Shown here in pieces: positions 34,088-41,866 of a DNA stretch of 64,000 nt; the stretch's first letter is position 1, and every line of letters begins with the position of its first letter. A program made the position numbers and the translations under genes. The notes under the pieces are model-generated. The model worked only from the letters and a program-made list of their open reading frames with translations. It was not told the origin of the DNA and did no database searches. The stretch spans positions 1 through 64,000 of the forward strand of contig JANXRE010000091.1 in the NCBI GenBank assembly GCA_025353165.1. The letters are read 5' to 3'. Source of the stretch: Acidobacteriota bacterium (lineage in GTDB: Bacteria > Acidobacteriota > Terriglobia > Bryobacterales > Bryobacteraceae).

Positions 34088-35989
34088 CTAGTTACCCAGC
34101 ACTTCGCTGTTCGTAACACCAGTCGGCCGCTGCTGTCCGCCCGGATCCAGAACGAGTCCGAGGTAAGATTCGGAAGCGCCCTGATCGTATGCACCGCGGC
34201 CGAAGCCGCTGATGAAGGCCAAGCCATGGCAGTACTGGAAGTTCGCATTCGCGATCACGTAGCCCGCGTAGTTCGGGATTCCGTTGACCGTCGCACCGTT
34301 GGCGGTGTCGCCAGAGTAGATGCTGAACGCATAGGTTGTGCCCGCGGGAATGTCGGGCGACATGCCCGTCATCTGCGCGGTGGTCAATGCTACCGGATTA
34401 TTGGAAGCATCGAAGGTGGTGCCGTAGAAGTGGAAGTTGATCTTGCCATGCTGGGCGATGGTGCCCGTGCTGCTGGTGGCGGTCGCGTTCCAGGGATCCA
34501 TGCTGGTGTTGCTCACCGCGATTCCGGTGTCATAGTTGAACCGGGTGGTCGCGTAGGTGAACAACAGGTTGCACTGGCAAGCGTTGACGGCAAACGGAAG
34601 AGTGGAAGCCGCCACGGAACTCGGCCCGAAGCGCGGAATCGGATCCGTCGAAAGAGCCAACGTGTCCGTGTTCTGCGGAGCGAGACCGACGCTAACCGTC
34701 GGAGCCGGATTGGTCGGAATGACCACCAGACCGGAGTTGTAAGCAAACGTGGTCGGAATCGCGACACTCTCGACTGTGAACGGATCGTCCGCGATGACCG
34801 AGTAGAAGATCTTGCCGGAGGTGGAAACCAACGACAACGGAATTGTTCCTCCCTCGACGCATCCGCCGAAGGCTGCACATGTGGCAACGTACGCCGTGCC
34901 GCTGAAGGCGGCGGCGGCCGTGGCCGTCGGTGTATTGGTGGTGGTCGCCGTGGCGTTCGTGCAGGTCGTCCCGCTGCTGTCGCAGGTTACCAACTGCGCC
35001 GAACCGGTGATGATGCCGTCGTTCGGCCGGAACAGCGGAACGGTGGTCGGCAGGTAGACGCTGACGCCAGCCTGTACACCAGCGATGTTCACGTAGAAAC
35101 GGGTAGCCTGGGTGGCCAGACCGATGGCGTTACCAGCCCCGAACCCGGCCGACGTGAAGCCGTTCTCGGTGAAGTTATTCATGCCTGGAGAGCTCTGCTC
35201 GCCCGTGCCCAGCAGTTTGAACGAGGAAGCAAAGCCTTCCGTCAGCAGGACGCCAAACTGGGTGACATTAGCAGAACCACCGCCCAGCAAGCCCGTGTTC
35301 TGTCCGGCGCATTGCAGGAAGTTGCCACTGCCCAGCGTACTGGCGATGCTCAGCGCCGGCTGCAGGAATGCAACCGTCAACTGATTCCCGGGGTTGTTAA
35401 CCGCAAATCCATGGACGCCCGTGATGGACACGAACTCCTGAATCGACTGCGGAATGAACTGCGTGCTGCTCGGCGGAGCCGACAGGTTGTCCGTCCGGAT
35501 GTTCGTGATGCGGATGGTTGTGACGTTGGTCCCGGGCGGAACAAAAGGTACGCCGGTCCAAACGATTGAGGTGTAGCCAGACACTCCGCTCGCGGAGGTC
35601 TGCAGGTTCTGAAGCTGTCCCTGGAACGCATTGAAAGTCGGATCGCAGGGCGTTACCGGGTTGGCGGGGCACAGCTTGATGGCTGCGGCGCCGGTCGGCT
35701 CATTAATCAGCACCAGGGCGTCGCTCAGGCCATTCGCCTGGAGGCGGCTGGTCACGAACGCATTCAGGAACACCTGAATGTTTACCGCCTGATTCCCTAG
35801 GGCGGGGTTTCCGCCAGTGCACGACAACACGACGTCGCCCACCAGGTCGGCCACGCCTTCAGCGCGGGCTACCGGCGGAACACCGTTCGTGGATGCGCAC
35901 GTGACGACTTGGGCGCTCATCGGTAAAGCGAGGCTCGACAGCAGAGCCACTACGGCAAACGCCAAAAACCATTTGCGAAAATCTGCCAT
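34088..35989 (-). CDS. Large secreted protein of unknown function
   Basis: 633 residues from ATG 35987-35989, chosen because AAGGAG precedes it by 5 nt; an upstream in-frame extension has no signal-like start. The N-terminus MADFRKWFLAFAVVALLSSL is a signal peptide ending near ALPMSAQ. The mature protein is rich in Thr, Ser, Ala, Asn and Val, poor in charge, and predicted mainly beta (repeated SVAIPTTFAYNSGLVVIP-like strands). About five cysteines lie in CxxC-less surroundings. No catalytic motif is seen. It may be a surface or secreted beta-sandwich protein and, being next to gspD, a possible T2SS substrate (inference). Confidence 0.75.
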   Translation of the reverse strand: MADFRKWFLAFAVVALLSSLALPMSAQVVTCASTNGVPPVARAEGVADLVGDVVLSCTGGNPALGNQAVNIQVFLNAFVTSRLQANGLSDALVLINEPTGAAAIKLCPANPVTPCDPTFNAFQGQLQNLQTSASGVSGYTSIVWTGVPFVPPGTNVTTIRITNIRTDNLSAPPSSTQFIPQSIQEFVSITGVHGFAVNNPGNQLTVAFLQPALSIASTLGSGNFLQCAGQNTGLLGGGSANVTQFGVLLTEGFASSFKLLGTGEQSSPGMNNFTENGFTSAGFGAGNAIGLATQATRFYVNIAGVQAGVSVYLPTTVPLFRPNDGIITGSAQLVTCDSSGTTCTNATATTTNTPTATAAAAFSGTAYVATCAAFGGCVEGGTIPLSLVSTSGKIFYSVIADDPFTVESVAIPTTFAYNSGLVVIPTNPAPTVSVGLAPQNTDTLALSTDPIPRFGPSSVAASTLPFAVNACQCNLLFTYATTRFNYDTGIAVSNTSMDPWNATATSSTGTIAQHGKINFHFYGTTFDASNNPVALTTAQMTGMSPDIPAGTTYAFSIYSGDTANGATVNGIPNYAGYVIANANFQYCHGLAFISGFGRGAYDQGASESYLGLVLDPGGQQRPTGVTNSEVLGN

Positions 35990-35999
35990 TTCCTTCTCC

Positions 36000-36455
36000 T
36001 TGTGGAATTCTAATTTTGAATTGATGGAAGTTCTTCTTTTCAACCTGAGCCTCGTTAGCAATACATCGGAAGAGTTTTCCCCCAAGAACTTTCGGCCAGT
36101 TGCGCGGTCAGCGCCCGTTCGCCTCCAGTTGCTTGAACTCCGGTTTCGATCCGCTCTGTTAAGCTCACGTCTCGTGACTTCTCTATCTCTTTTTTCGTGC
36201 TCGCGGGATCCATGCGTGATGAAAACCGCTAATCAACCCTTGGACGCAGTCAGAATATTCATAACACCCGCCGCCTCACAAGTCAAGTCAAAAGCATGAT
36301 TTGCGGTGATACAAGTGCAAGGAAGACCCGGTACGATTACACCACAATCCGGGGCCATCCGCTCATCTTTTTGCATAGAACCGGCGGGTTTGCGCATTAA
36401 ACGGGTGTTCAAGGGGCCTCAGCGGGCTAAAAGCACGGCTAAAAGGAACCGGCCG
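36000..36455. other. Intergenic region, AT-richer, holding a probable promoter
   Basis: 456 bp between the secreted-protein gene and gspD. No coding potential I trust. It contains a good minus-strand sigma-70 promoter (36258-36286) and otherwise nothing recognised. Downstream of gspD (36290-36455) no strong hairpin terminator stands out. Confidence 0.5.
36258..36286 (-). promoter_or_regulatory. Sigma-70-like promoter for the large secreted protein
   Basis: On the minus strand TTGACT (36281-36286) and TATGAA (36258-36263) are separated by exactly 17 bp, close to TTGACA-17-TATAAT. Transcription would begin near 36250, leaving a leader of about 260 nt before the ATG at 35989. The assignment is by consensus only. 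Confidence 0.5.
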
Positions 36456-38855
36456 CTACTCCTTGACGGTGCGCTTCAGCTTCCGCAGGTGGGACTTCAG
36501 CTCTTCGCTGGCATCCTGCAAGTCGGAGTTATCGAAGATCACTCGGGGGGTCAGAAAGATGATGAGCTCCGTTCTCGACTTCGAATAGGTGCGGCTGCCG
36601 AACGCAGCGCCGATAATCGGCAACCGGTGAAGGCCGGGGAGCCCCGCAGAAGTTACGTCGCTGGTTTCGAGGATGATGCCGCCGATCGCGATCGTGTCGC
36701 CGTCCTCCATCGTGAGTTGCGTCTGGACGTTGCGCGTCGAGAAGGACTGTCCCGAAACGCTGGCACCCTGACTGCTCGCGCTAGGCGCGCTGATGTCCTG
36801 GTTGACGACCAGCGTCACGATGCCGCTGGGATTGATGTGCGCGAGAACATTCAGCGTTACGCCGGTGGTGCGCTGGGCGACCTGCTGAACCACCTGGCTG
36901 CTCCCCCCGGTCAGCACGCCGCCCGCGGCCTGCGCCGTGACAATGGGGACTTCACTTCCAACGGTGATCGAGGCGGGGACGCTGTCGGTGGCGATCAGGC
37001 TCGGAGACTGAATCAGCCGCGATTTGCTGTTGCTGTCGTTCACGAGGTAACTCAGCAGCGCCTGGCTGTTTCGCACGACCGTCGCCAGGCTGATGCTGGT
37101 GGCACCTCCGACCAGCCCGGCCGAAAGAAGACCGCTTTGGGTGCCTGGCGCGCTTTTGAGGAAGCTCGCCGTAATACCGGTGGCGAGACCGCTGCCGAGC
37201 GTCACTTCGTAAATCTTGGCTTCCAGCAGAATCTGGCGCGGCGGGATGTCGAGCTCGCGCAAGAGCTTGAGGATGCTCGCATACTGCGCGGCGGTCGCGT
37301 GGACCAGCAGCGAATTGTCCATCGAGTTGGGGACAATGCGCGGATTCTGGAGATCGGCCGACCCCTGAGGTCTGGCGCCCAGGTAGGTTCCGGTGGAGTC
37401 GGACGCCGTCTGGCCCGCGGCGGGCGCGGTGCCGCCGACGCCGAGCGGCTGATAACCGGCGGTGCCACCGGCGTACTGCGGCGCGTATCCCGGATAGCCG
37501 TAACCGCCGCCGCCCCCCATCCCGTATCCGCCACCGTAGCCTCCGCCGCCGTAGCCCATCCCGCCCATGGAACCGCCACACCCGGCGCCGATTCCCAATC
37601 CGGCGTTAGCGCCTCCGATGGTCTGGTTCGAACCTGATCCGTAGCCGCCACCGCCTCCCCGGCCTCCGCCGTACCCGCCTCCGCCATACCCGCCTCCGCC
37701 GAAGCCTCCCCCGTATCCTCCGCCGTAGGGCATTCCATAGTCGCCGCCGCCGTTCGGCATTCCCATGCCGGCTCCGCCAGGATAAGTCCCATACATGCCC
37801 CCGTAGAGCTGCTGGATGACCATCGCAAGGCAGTCCGCGCGCTGGTATTTCAGCCGGTACACGTAATTGTCCATGCCCGTCCCGGAGCTCTTGAGGGGAA
37901 TGTCGAGCTTGTTCAACCACGTTTGAATGGTGTCGAAGACGCCCGGGTTCTGAGCGATGGCGACCAGGGTGTTGATGCGGTCCACCGGCAGGAATTTCAC
38001 CGGAGCGCTCTTCTCGTTCAGGGAGATGGAGCGAATGATCTTCTCCAATTCCTGGGCGATGTCGGAAGGCCGCGAGTTCTTCACGTCGAACAGACGGACG
38101 CGCTGATTGGCCATGGAGTCGCTGTCAAACAGGGCGATGAGATCCATGGTGCGGCGCATGTTGCGCCGGCTATCCAGAATGAAAAGAAGATTGGCCGGCC
38201 CGTAGGGGATCATCTTCGCCCCCTCGCCGTTGAAAGGCTCGAGGACCTTGGAGAGCTCTTCGGCGGTGGTGTACTTGAGGAACACTAGGTTCAGCATGGG
38301 CGAGTCGTCCAGCGGAATGTCGCCCGCTTTCGTGGCTGTCTGCGGCGTGAGCGGCATCCGCGAGAGGTCCGCCAGCGGCACGATCCGGTAGATGTCGCCG
38401 ACCTGGACCATGGCGGCGTTGTTGATCCGCAAAACCAGGTCCAGCAACGCGCGGGTATCGATGTCCTTCACTTCGCCATAGGTGTTCAACGTGACCGAGC
38501 CGTTCACCCGGGAGTCGATCGTGTAATTGATCTTGAGCTGGCGGGCCAGCATGTCGACCACCTCGCGCAGCGAAGCGCCCTGGAGGCTGAGTCCGCCATA
38601 CACCGTGGGGATGATGGTGGGCGAGGAAGCGGGAGGCTGCCCGGGCGCGGGCTTGGCGGCGGATGGCGCGGGCTTGGCCTCCTGCGCGGCGGGCGGCTGC
38701 GGCTTCGGCTTCGGGGGCTGCGCGGTCTGTGGCGTGGTCTGGTTGCCGCGCGGTCCGAATCCCGGGGGCAGCACCGGAGATTGGGGAGCTTGAGCGAACG
38801 CGACAGCCGCGGCCACCGGGATCATCCACGCGACGAGTGCGCGAAACTTCCTCAT
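36456..38855 (-). CDS. gspD: Type II secretion secretin GspD with Gly/Tyr-rich insertion
   Basis: 799 residues from ATG 38853-38855, which overlaps the upstream stop (ATGA). Signal peptide MRKFRALVAWMIPVAAAVAF, a Pro/Ala/Lys-rich linker (to ~95), then N0 (YGGLSQGASLREVVDML-like) and N1-type domains (LVFLKYTTAEELSKVLEPFN, VRLFDVKNSRPSDIAQELEK). A stretch of about 120 residues near 350-470 is almost wholly Gly, Tyr and Met (GGGFGGGGYGGGGYGGGRGG). The secretin core follows with VPIVTAQAAGG, LTMEDGDTIAIGGIILETSD and the closing AGLPGLHRLPIIGAAFGSRT. It forms the outer-membrane exit channel. Last gene of the gsp operon. Confidence 0.93.
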   Translation of the reverse strand: MRKFRALVAWMIPVAAAVAFAQAPQSPVLPPGFGPRGNQTTPQTAQPPKPKPQPPAAQEAKPAPSAAKPAPGQPPASSPTIIPTVYGGLSLQGASLREVVDMLARQLKINYTIDSRVNGSVTLNTYGEVKDIDTRALLDLVLRINNAAMVQVGDIYRIVPLADLSRMPLTPQTATKAGDIPLDDSPMLNLVFLKYTTAEELSKVLEPFNGEGAKMIPYGPANLLFILDSRRNMRRTMDLIALFDSDSMANQRVRLFDVKNSRPSDIAQELEKIIRSISLNEKSAPVKFLPVDRINTLVAIAQNPGVFDTIQTWLNKLDIPLKSSGTGMDNYVYRLKYQRADCLAMVIQQLYGGMYGTYPGGAGMGMPNGGGDYGMPYGGGYGGGFGGGGYGGGGYGGGRGGGGGYGSGSNQTIGGANAGLGIGAGCGGSMGGMGYGGGGYGGGYGMGGGGGYGYPGYAPQYAGGTAGYQPLGVGGTAPAAGQTASDSTGTYLGARPQGSADLQNPRIVPNSMDNSLLVHATAAQYASILKLLRELDIPPRQILLEAKIYEVTLGSGLATGITASFLKSAPGTQSGLLSAGLVGGATSISLATVVRNSQALLSYLVNDSNSKSRLIQSPSLIATDSVPASITVGSEVPIVTAQAAGGVLTGGSSQVVQQVAQRTTGVTLNVLAHINPSGIVTLVVNQDISAPSASSQGASVSGQSFSTRNVQTQLTMEDGDTIAIGGIILETSDVTSAGLPGLHRLPIIGAAFGSRTYSKSRTELIIFLTPRVIFDNSDLQDASEELKSHLRKLKRTVKE

Positions 38856-39268
38856 TTTTTCTCCGGTTGCGCCGCGGTCTTCCCTGGCTCGGCCTTCGAT
38901 TTGGAAAATTCGACCATGGCTTTCTCCTCTTCCGTCAAGTCGGATTTCTTTCGCTCCCAGATGGCGACCCCCATCACGCCGGGCCTCTCGAAACGAAACG
39001 TGTCGCCCTTGTCCGTCACCTTGACGCCCGCGTAAGTGGGATCGCCGTCGGAATCGGGCACTTTCGCAAGGCCGGTCATGGTGTAGCGGTAAATCCAGGC
39101 CTTGCCGTCTTTGTCCACGTATCGCCACGCGTACGGACCGATCTTGACCGCATCGGCCGGGACCGTCATCGCGGCCGTCTTTGGCGCGGGCTTGGCGGGC
39201 TTCTTCGAGGAATCCTGGGCCAGCAGGACCACCGGCAGGAATAACAACAGCAGTTTTGTCGATTTCAA
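38852..39268 (-). CDS. Uncharacterised exported protein within the T2SS operon
   Basis: 138 residues with a signal peptide (MKSTKLLLLFLPVVLLAQ), a short Lys/Pro linker and a small domain: VKIGPYAWRYVDKDGKAWIY, later RFERPGVMGVAIWERKKSDL. The C-terminus is charged and contains EEEKAMVEFSKSKAEPGK. No T2SS component of this sequence is known to me. It is co-translated with gspD (4-nt overlap) and 13 bp after gspC, so a pilotin-like or accessory role for the secretin is an inference from position. Confidence 0.7.
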   Translation of the reverse strand: MKSTKLLLLFLPVVLLAQDSSKKPAKPAPKTAAMTVPADAVKIGPYAWRYVDKDGKAWIYRYTMTGLAKVPDSDGDPTYAGVKVTDKGDTFRFERPGVMGVAIWERKKSDLTEEEKAMVEFSKSKAEPGKTAAQPEKK

Positions 39269-39281
39269 CTTTCCCTCCCTT

Positions 39282-40001
39282 TCACTTCACCGGCTCCCAA
39301 CGGCACGCCCTTCCGAAGGCGTTCGTCGTTTCCAGCTTCCGGTATCCGTCCACCACCGTTCCGGACGGGGTTGTGTCACCCGCGACACAAGCCCGGTTGC
39401 CGTCGCCGGCCACCGTGCCGGGACCCGACGCGGGCGTCGTGACGTTAGTTACGGTGCTCTCCGCGGGCTTCGCCGGACCCGCCGCGGCGGTCTCCGGCGG
39501 AGCGTCGGACGGCTTCGCCATGATCTGGTCGAGCCGGCGCTCGATAACCTTTCCGTCCCATTCGAAAACAACCTGTTGGGCGTCGAAGCTGACCAGTTTG
39601 AATTCGCCGATCGCCTCGCCCTTGCGATAGATCCGTTGCCCGCCCTTGGCGTTCTGCAGGCCCAGGATGATACTCGGCTCGCCGAAGAACATCGTGCCGT
39701 AAGCGACCGGCAGCGGCGGCATGGGTTTTACCGGCGGCGGCACGACCGGGTCGAGAATCACGGCCGGATTCCGGTCGCGCGACAACAGCATCCGGATGGC
39801 GACATCCGCGTAATTGGCCGCTACCAGCGAAGCGGGCGCGTTGACGGGTGGAAGAGGCGGCATCGGCTCCGGCTTTACGGGCAGATTCAAATTCCTGGCC
39901 GCGCGCTCCCGCGCCTCTTGCCGCATCTGCTGGAACCGCACCGCGATCACCGCCAGCAGGGCCAGGAGAATCAGATTGAGGAACCACAGCCTGCGCTTCA
40001 C
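39282..40001 (-). CDS. gspC: GspC-like T2SS inner-membrane component
   Basis: 239 residues. One N-terminal membrane span (MKRRLWFLNLILLALLAVIA), a Pro-rich periplasmic linker (LPVKPEPMPPLPPVNAPASL), and then a homology-region-like domain: YGTMFFGEPSIILGLQNAKG, GQRIYRKGEAIGEFKLVSFD, QQVVFEWDGKVIERRLDQIM. The 'G..YRKGE.IGEFKL..' pattern matches the HR domain of GspC/PilP, which contacts the secretin. The usual C-terminal PDZ domain is absent. Position between gspM and the secretin supports GspC. Confidence 0.75.
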   Translation of the reverse strand: MKRRLWFLNLILLALLAVIAVRFQQMRQEARERAARNLNLPVKPEPMPPLPPVNAPASLVAANYADVAIRMLLSRDRNPAVILDPVVPPPVKPMPPLPVAYGTMFFGEPSIILGLQNAKGGQRIYRKGEAIGEFKLVSFDAQQVVFEWDGKVIERRLDQIMAKPSDAPPETAAAGPAKPAESTVTNVTTPASGPGTVAGDGNRACVAGDTTPSGTVVDGYRKLETTNAFGRACRWEPVK

Positions 40002-40576
40002 GCCTTCTTCTCCGGCACCAGTTTTCGCGGCACCAGGCCCGTCACCGTCAGGCGAAGGTTGATGGTCTTCAACTTGGGGTTTGCCGCAGACGCCCGCAGT
40101 TCGCCGGTCGCCAGCAACTGCGGCTCATTCCCCAAATCCGCCATCAGGTTGACGAGTTGCTCCATCGTGCACTCGGCGGTGACGGCCACGGTGACTTCAC
40201 CGTAGGTATCGCCGTACAGTTTCGGGGCCGAGAAATCCGAGCCGCGAACTTCCAGCCCCTCCTTGCGCGCCAGCTTTTTCACGACGTCCAGCACTTGCGC
40301 CTGAGCCTGGTTCACGGTTTCCGCTTCGATCAGGTGCTTCTCGCGACTGGCTAGCTCGGCCGCGGTCTGTTTGAGCACCGTCTCCTTGCCGGGCACGCGG
40401 GACAGGCTCGTCCGCAAACGGCGAAGCCGCAGTTCCAGCGCGTCGGCCGACCCTTCCTGGGCCACAATCTTTGGGGCGCTCGAGTCTCCGGAGAGTACGG
40501 CCCGCGCCACGAAATACAGAACCACCGCCAGCCCAAGCGCCAGCAGCGCCTTGCGATTGCGCGCCGTGATGTTCAC
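39998..40576 (-). CDS. gspM: GspM-like T2SS component
   Basis: 192 residues: one membrane span (KALLALGLAVVLYFVARAVL), a coiled coil (LELRLRRLRTSLSRVPGKET, LASREKHLIEAETVNQAQAQ) and a ferredoxin-like periplasmic domain (EVTVAVTAECTMEQLVNLMA, KTINLRLTVTGLVPRKLVPE). This is the GspM/PilO architecture, a partner of GspL in the inner-membrane platform. Starts and stops overlap both neighbours by 4 nt. Confidence 0.8.
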   Translation of the reverse strand: MNITARNRKALLALGLAVVLYFVARAVLSGDSSAPKIVAQEGSADALELRLRRLRTSLSRVPGKETVLKQTAAELASREKHLIEAETVNQAQAQVLDVVKKLARKEGLEVRGSDFSAPKLYGDTYGEVTVAVTAECTMEQLVNLMADLGNEPQLLATGELRASAANPKLKTINLRLTVTGLVPRKLVPEKKA

Positions 40577-41862
40577 TGCCCCGCCCCCATCCGCCGGGCG
40601 CTGATGGAGTAAGTCTCGCCGGAGGCGGCGCGCGCGATCGGCATGACGAATTCAGAGCCTTTGAAGAGACTCGAGGCGTCCACGGTCTTTAGCAGCCCGG
40701 CGGCCTGATCGGTCTCGCCGCCGACGCGCATCGTGTCGCGCGTCAAATCCATGCCGGTGGCCCAGGTGGGGGGCGTCAGGATTTTCGTCAGCTCTGCGAT
40801 GGCATTCAGGTCGGAGCGCGTGCGCTTGCGGAAACCGTCGAGCAGGAGCGTGCGGCGGCGCGCGGTCTCAATGGCTTTGTCCATGGTCACGGCTCGTCCG
40901 GCTTTCGGCTCCAGCTTCGCGATTTCAGCGGCGAGCGACTTCCGATACTGCGCGTCCTCGTAATTCGAATAGCCCCAAAGGCCCAGGGCGCTCAAGACCA
41001 CCAGCGACCCCAGCACGATGGTGGGGATGTACATGGCCCGCGAATTCACCGCCCGTTGCGACTCGGGCAACAGATTCATCGGGAGCGAAAGGTGCGGGCA
41101 TGCCGCCGCGACGGCCGCGGCATACGCGAGAGCCGCGGGCGAGAGCTCGGCCGGGTGCTTTGGTTGCGGCAGGATGCCGGCGATCTCCACCAACTCTGTC
41201 CCGGCGGGCAGACGAAGTTCGGCCAGCGCCTGCCCCGTGGCCCGCTCGTCCAGAAGCGTCGAGAATACAGGATGGGCCGGGCTCTCTCCGTACGCCTCCA
41301 TCTGATCTTCGCTGTGGTGCAGGGCCAGGAAGCCGGACGCCGGAGGCGCGCCGAGCAGCCGGATCGAACTGTAGATGGCCGCCGCGGAGAAGGTGACCGC
41401 GCCGACCCGAATGCCCGCTTCGGCAAACAGCGCGGCGTAGCGTTCGACGATCTCGCGCCGGGTGATGCCGATCAGGACGTTGCCACCCGCTCCGAGCGGT
41501 GCCCATCCGAACGCCGCTTCGTCTTCCGCGTACGGATGGAGGGATTCGATCTGGTATCCGATGGCAGCGGGGAGGTCCCGCGCGGAAACCCCGGGCAGGG
41601 CGAGTTGGCGAACGATGACATCGGTCCTCGGCAGCAGGACCCCGGCAGCGAGATGCGACGCTCCGGCCGATTTCGCGAACCGCGCGTATTCCGCGCCCCA
41701 CTGGTCGGCGGGGCGCTGCGCGAAAGACTCGATGACCAGTTCGCCGAGCAACTGGATGCCGCCCGGGCGGACTCGAACGGCAACGACGCGCAGATCCCGC
41801 GGGCCGATCTCTATGCCGATGCCGGCGCCGAACGCCACCCATTTCCGAAACTGATTGCTCAT
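40573..41862 (-). CDS. gspL: GspL-like T2SS component
   Basis: 429 residues from ATG 41860-41862; an in-frame ATG twelve codons upstream overlaps gspK and is less likely. The N-terminal 260 residues form an actin-like (PilM-type) cytoplasmic domain (GIGIEIGPRDLRVVAVRVRP, VLLPRTDVIVRQLALPGVSA). A membrane span follows near residue 285 (IPTIVLGSLVVLSALGLWGY), then a coiled coil and a small periplasmic PilN-like domain. GspL links the ATPase GspE to the platform. Placed between gspK and gspM as in canonical operons. Confidence 0.83.
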   Translation of the reverse strand: MSNQFRKWVAFGAGIGIEIGPRDLRVVAVRVRPGGIQLLGELVIESFAQRPADQWGAEYARFAKSAGASHLAAGVLLPRTDVIVRQLALPGVSARDLPAAIGYQIESLHPYAEDEAAFGWAPLGAGGNVLIGITRREIVERYAALFAEAGIRVGAVTFSAAAIYSSIRLLGAPPASGFLALHHSEDQMEAYGESPAHPVFSTLLDERATGQALAELRLPAGTELVEIAGILPQPKHPAELSPAALAYAAAVAAACPHLSLPMNLLPESQRAVNSRAMYIPTIVLGSLVVLSALGLWGYSNYEDAQYRKSLAAEIAKLEPKAGRAVTMDKAIETARRRTLLLDGFRKRTRSDLNAIAELTKILTPPTWATGMDLTRDTMRVGGETDQAAGLLKTVDASSLFKGSEFVMPIARAASGETYSISARRMGAGQ

Positions 41863-41866
41863 GTCG

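Noticed and set aside
37480-37800. Gly-repeat DNA as a CRISPR array or tandem satellite
   Set aside because: The repetition is codon-level GGN/TAY within an open, functional gspD frame; there are no spacers.
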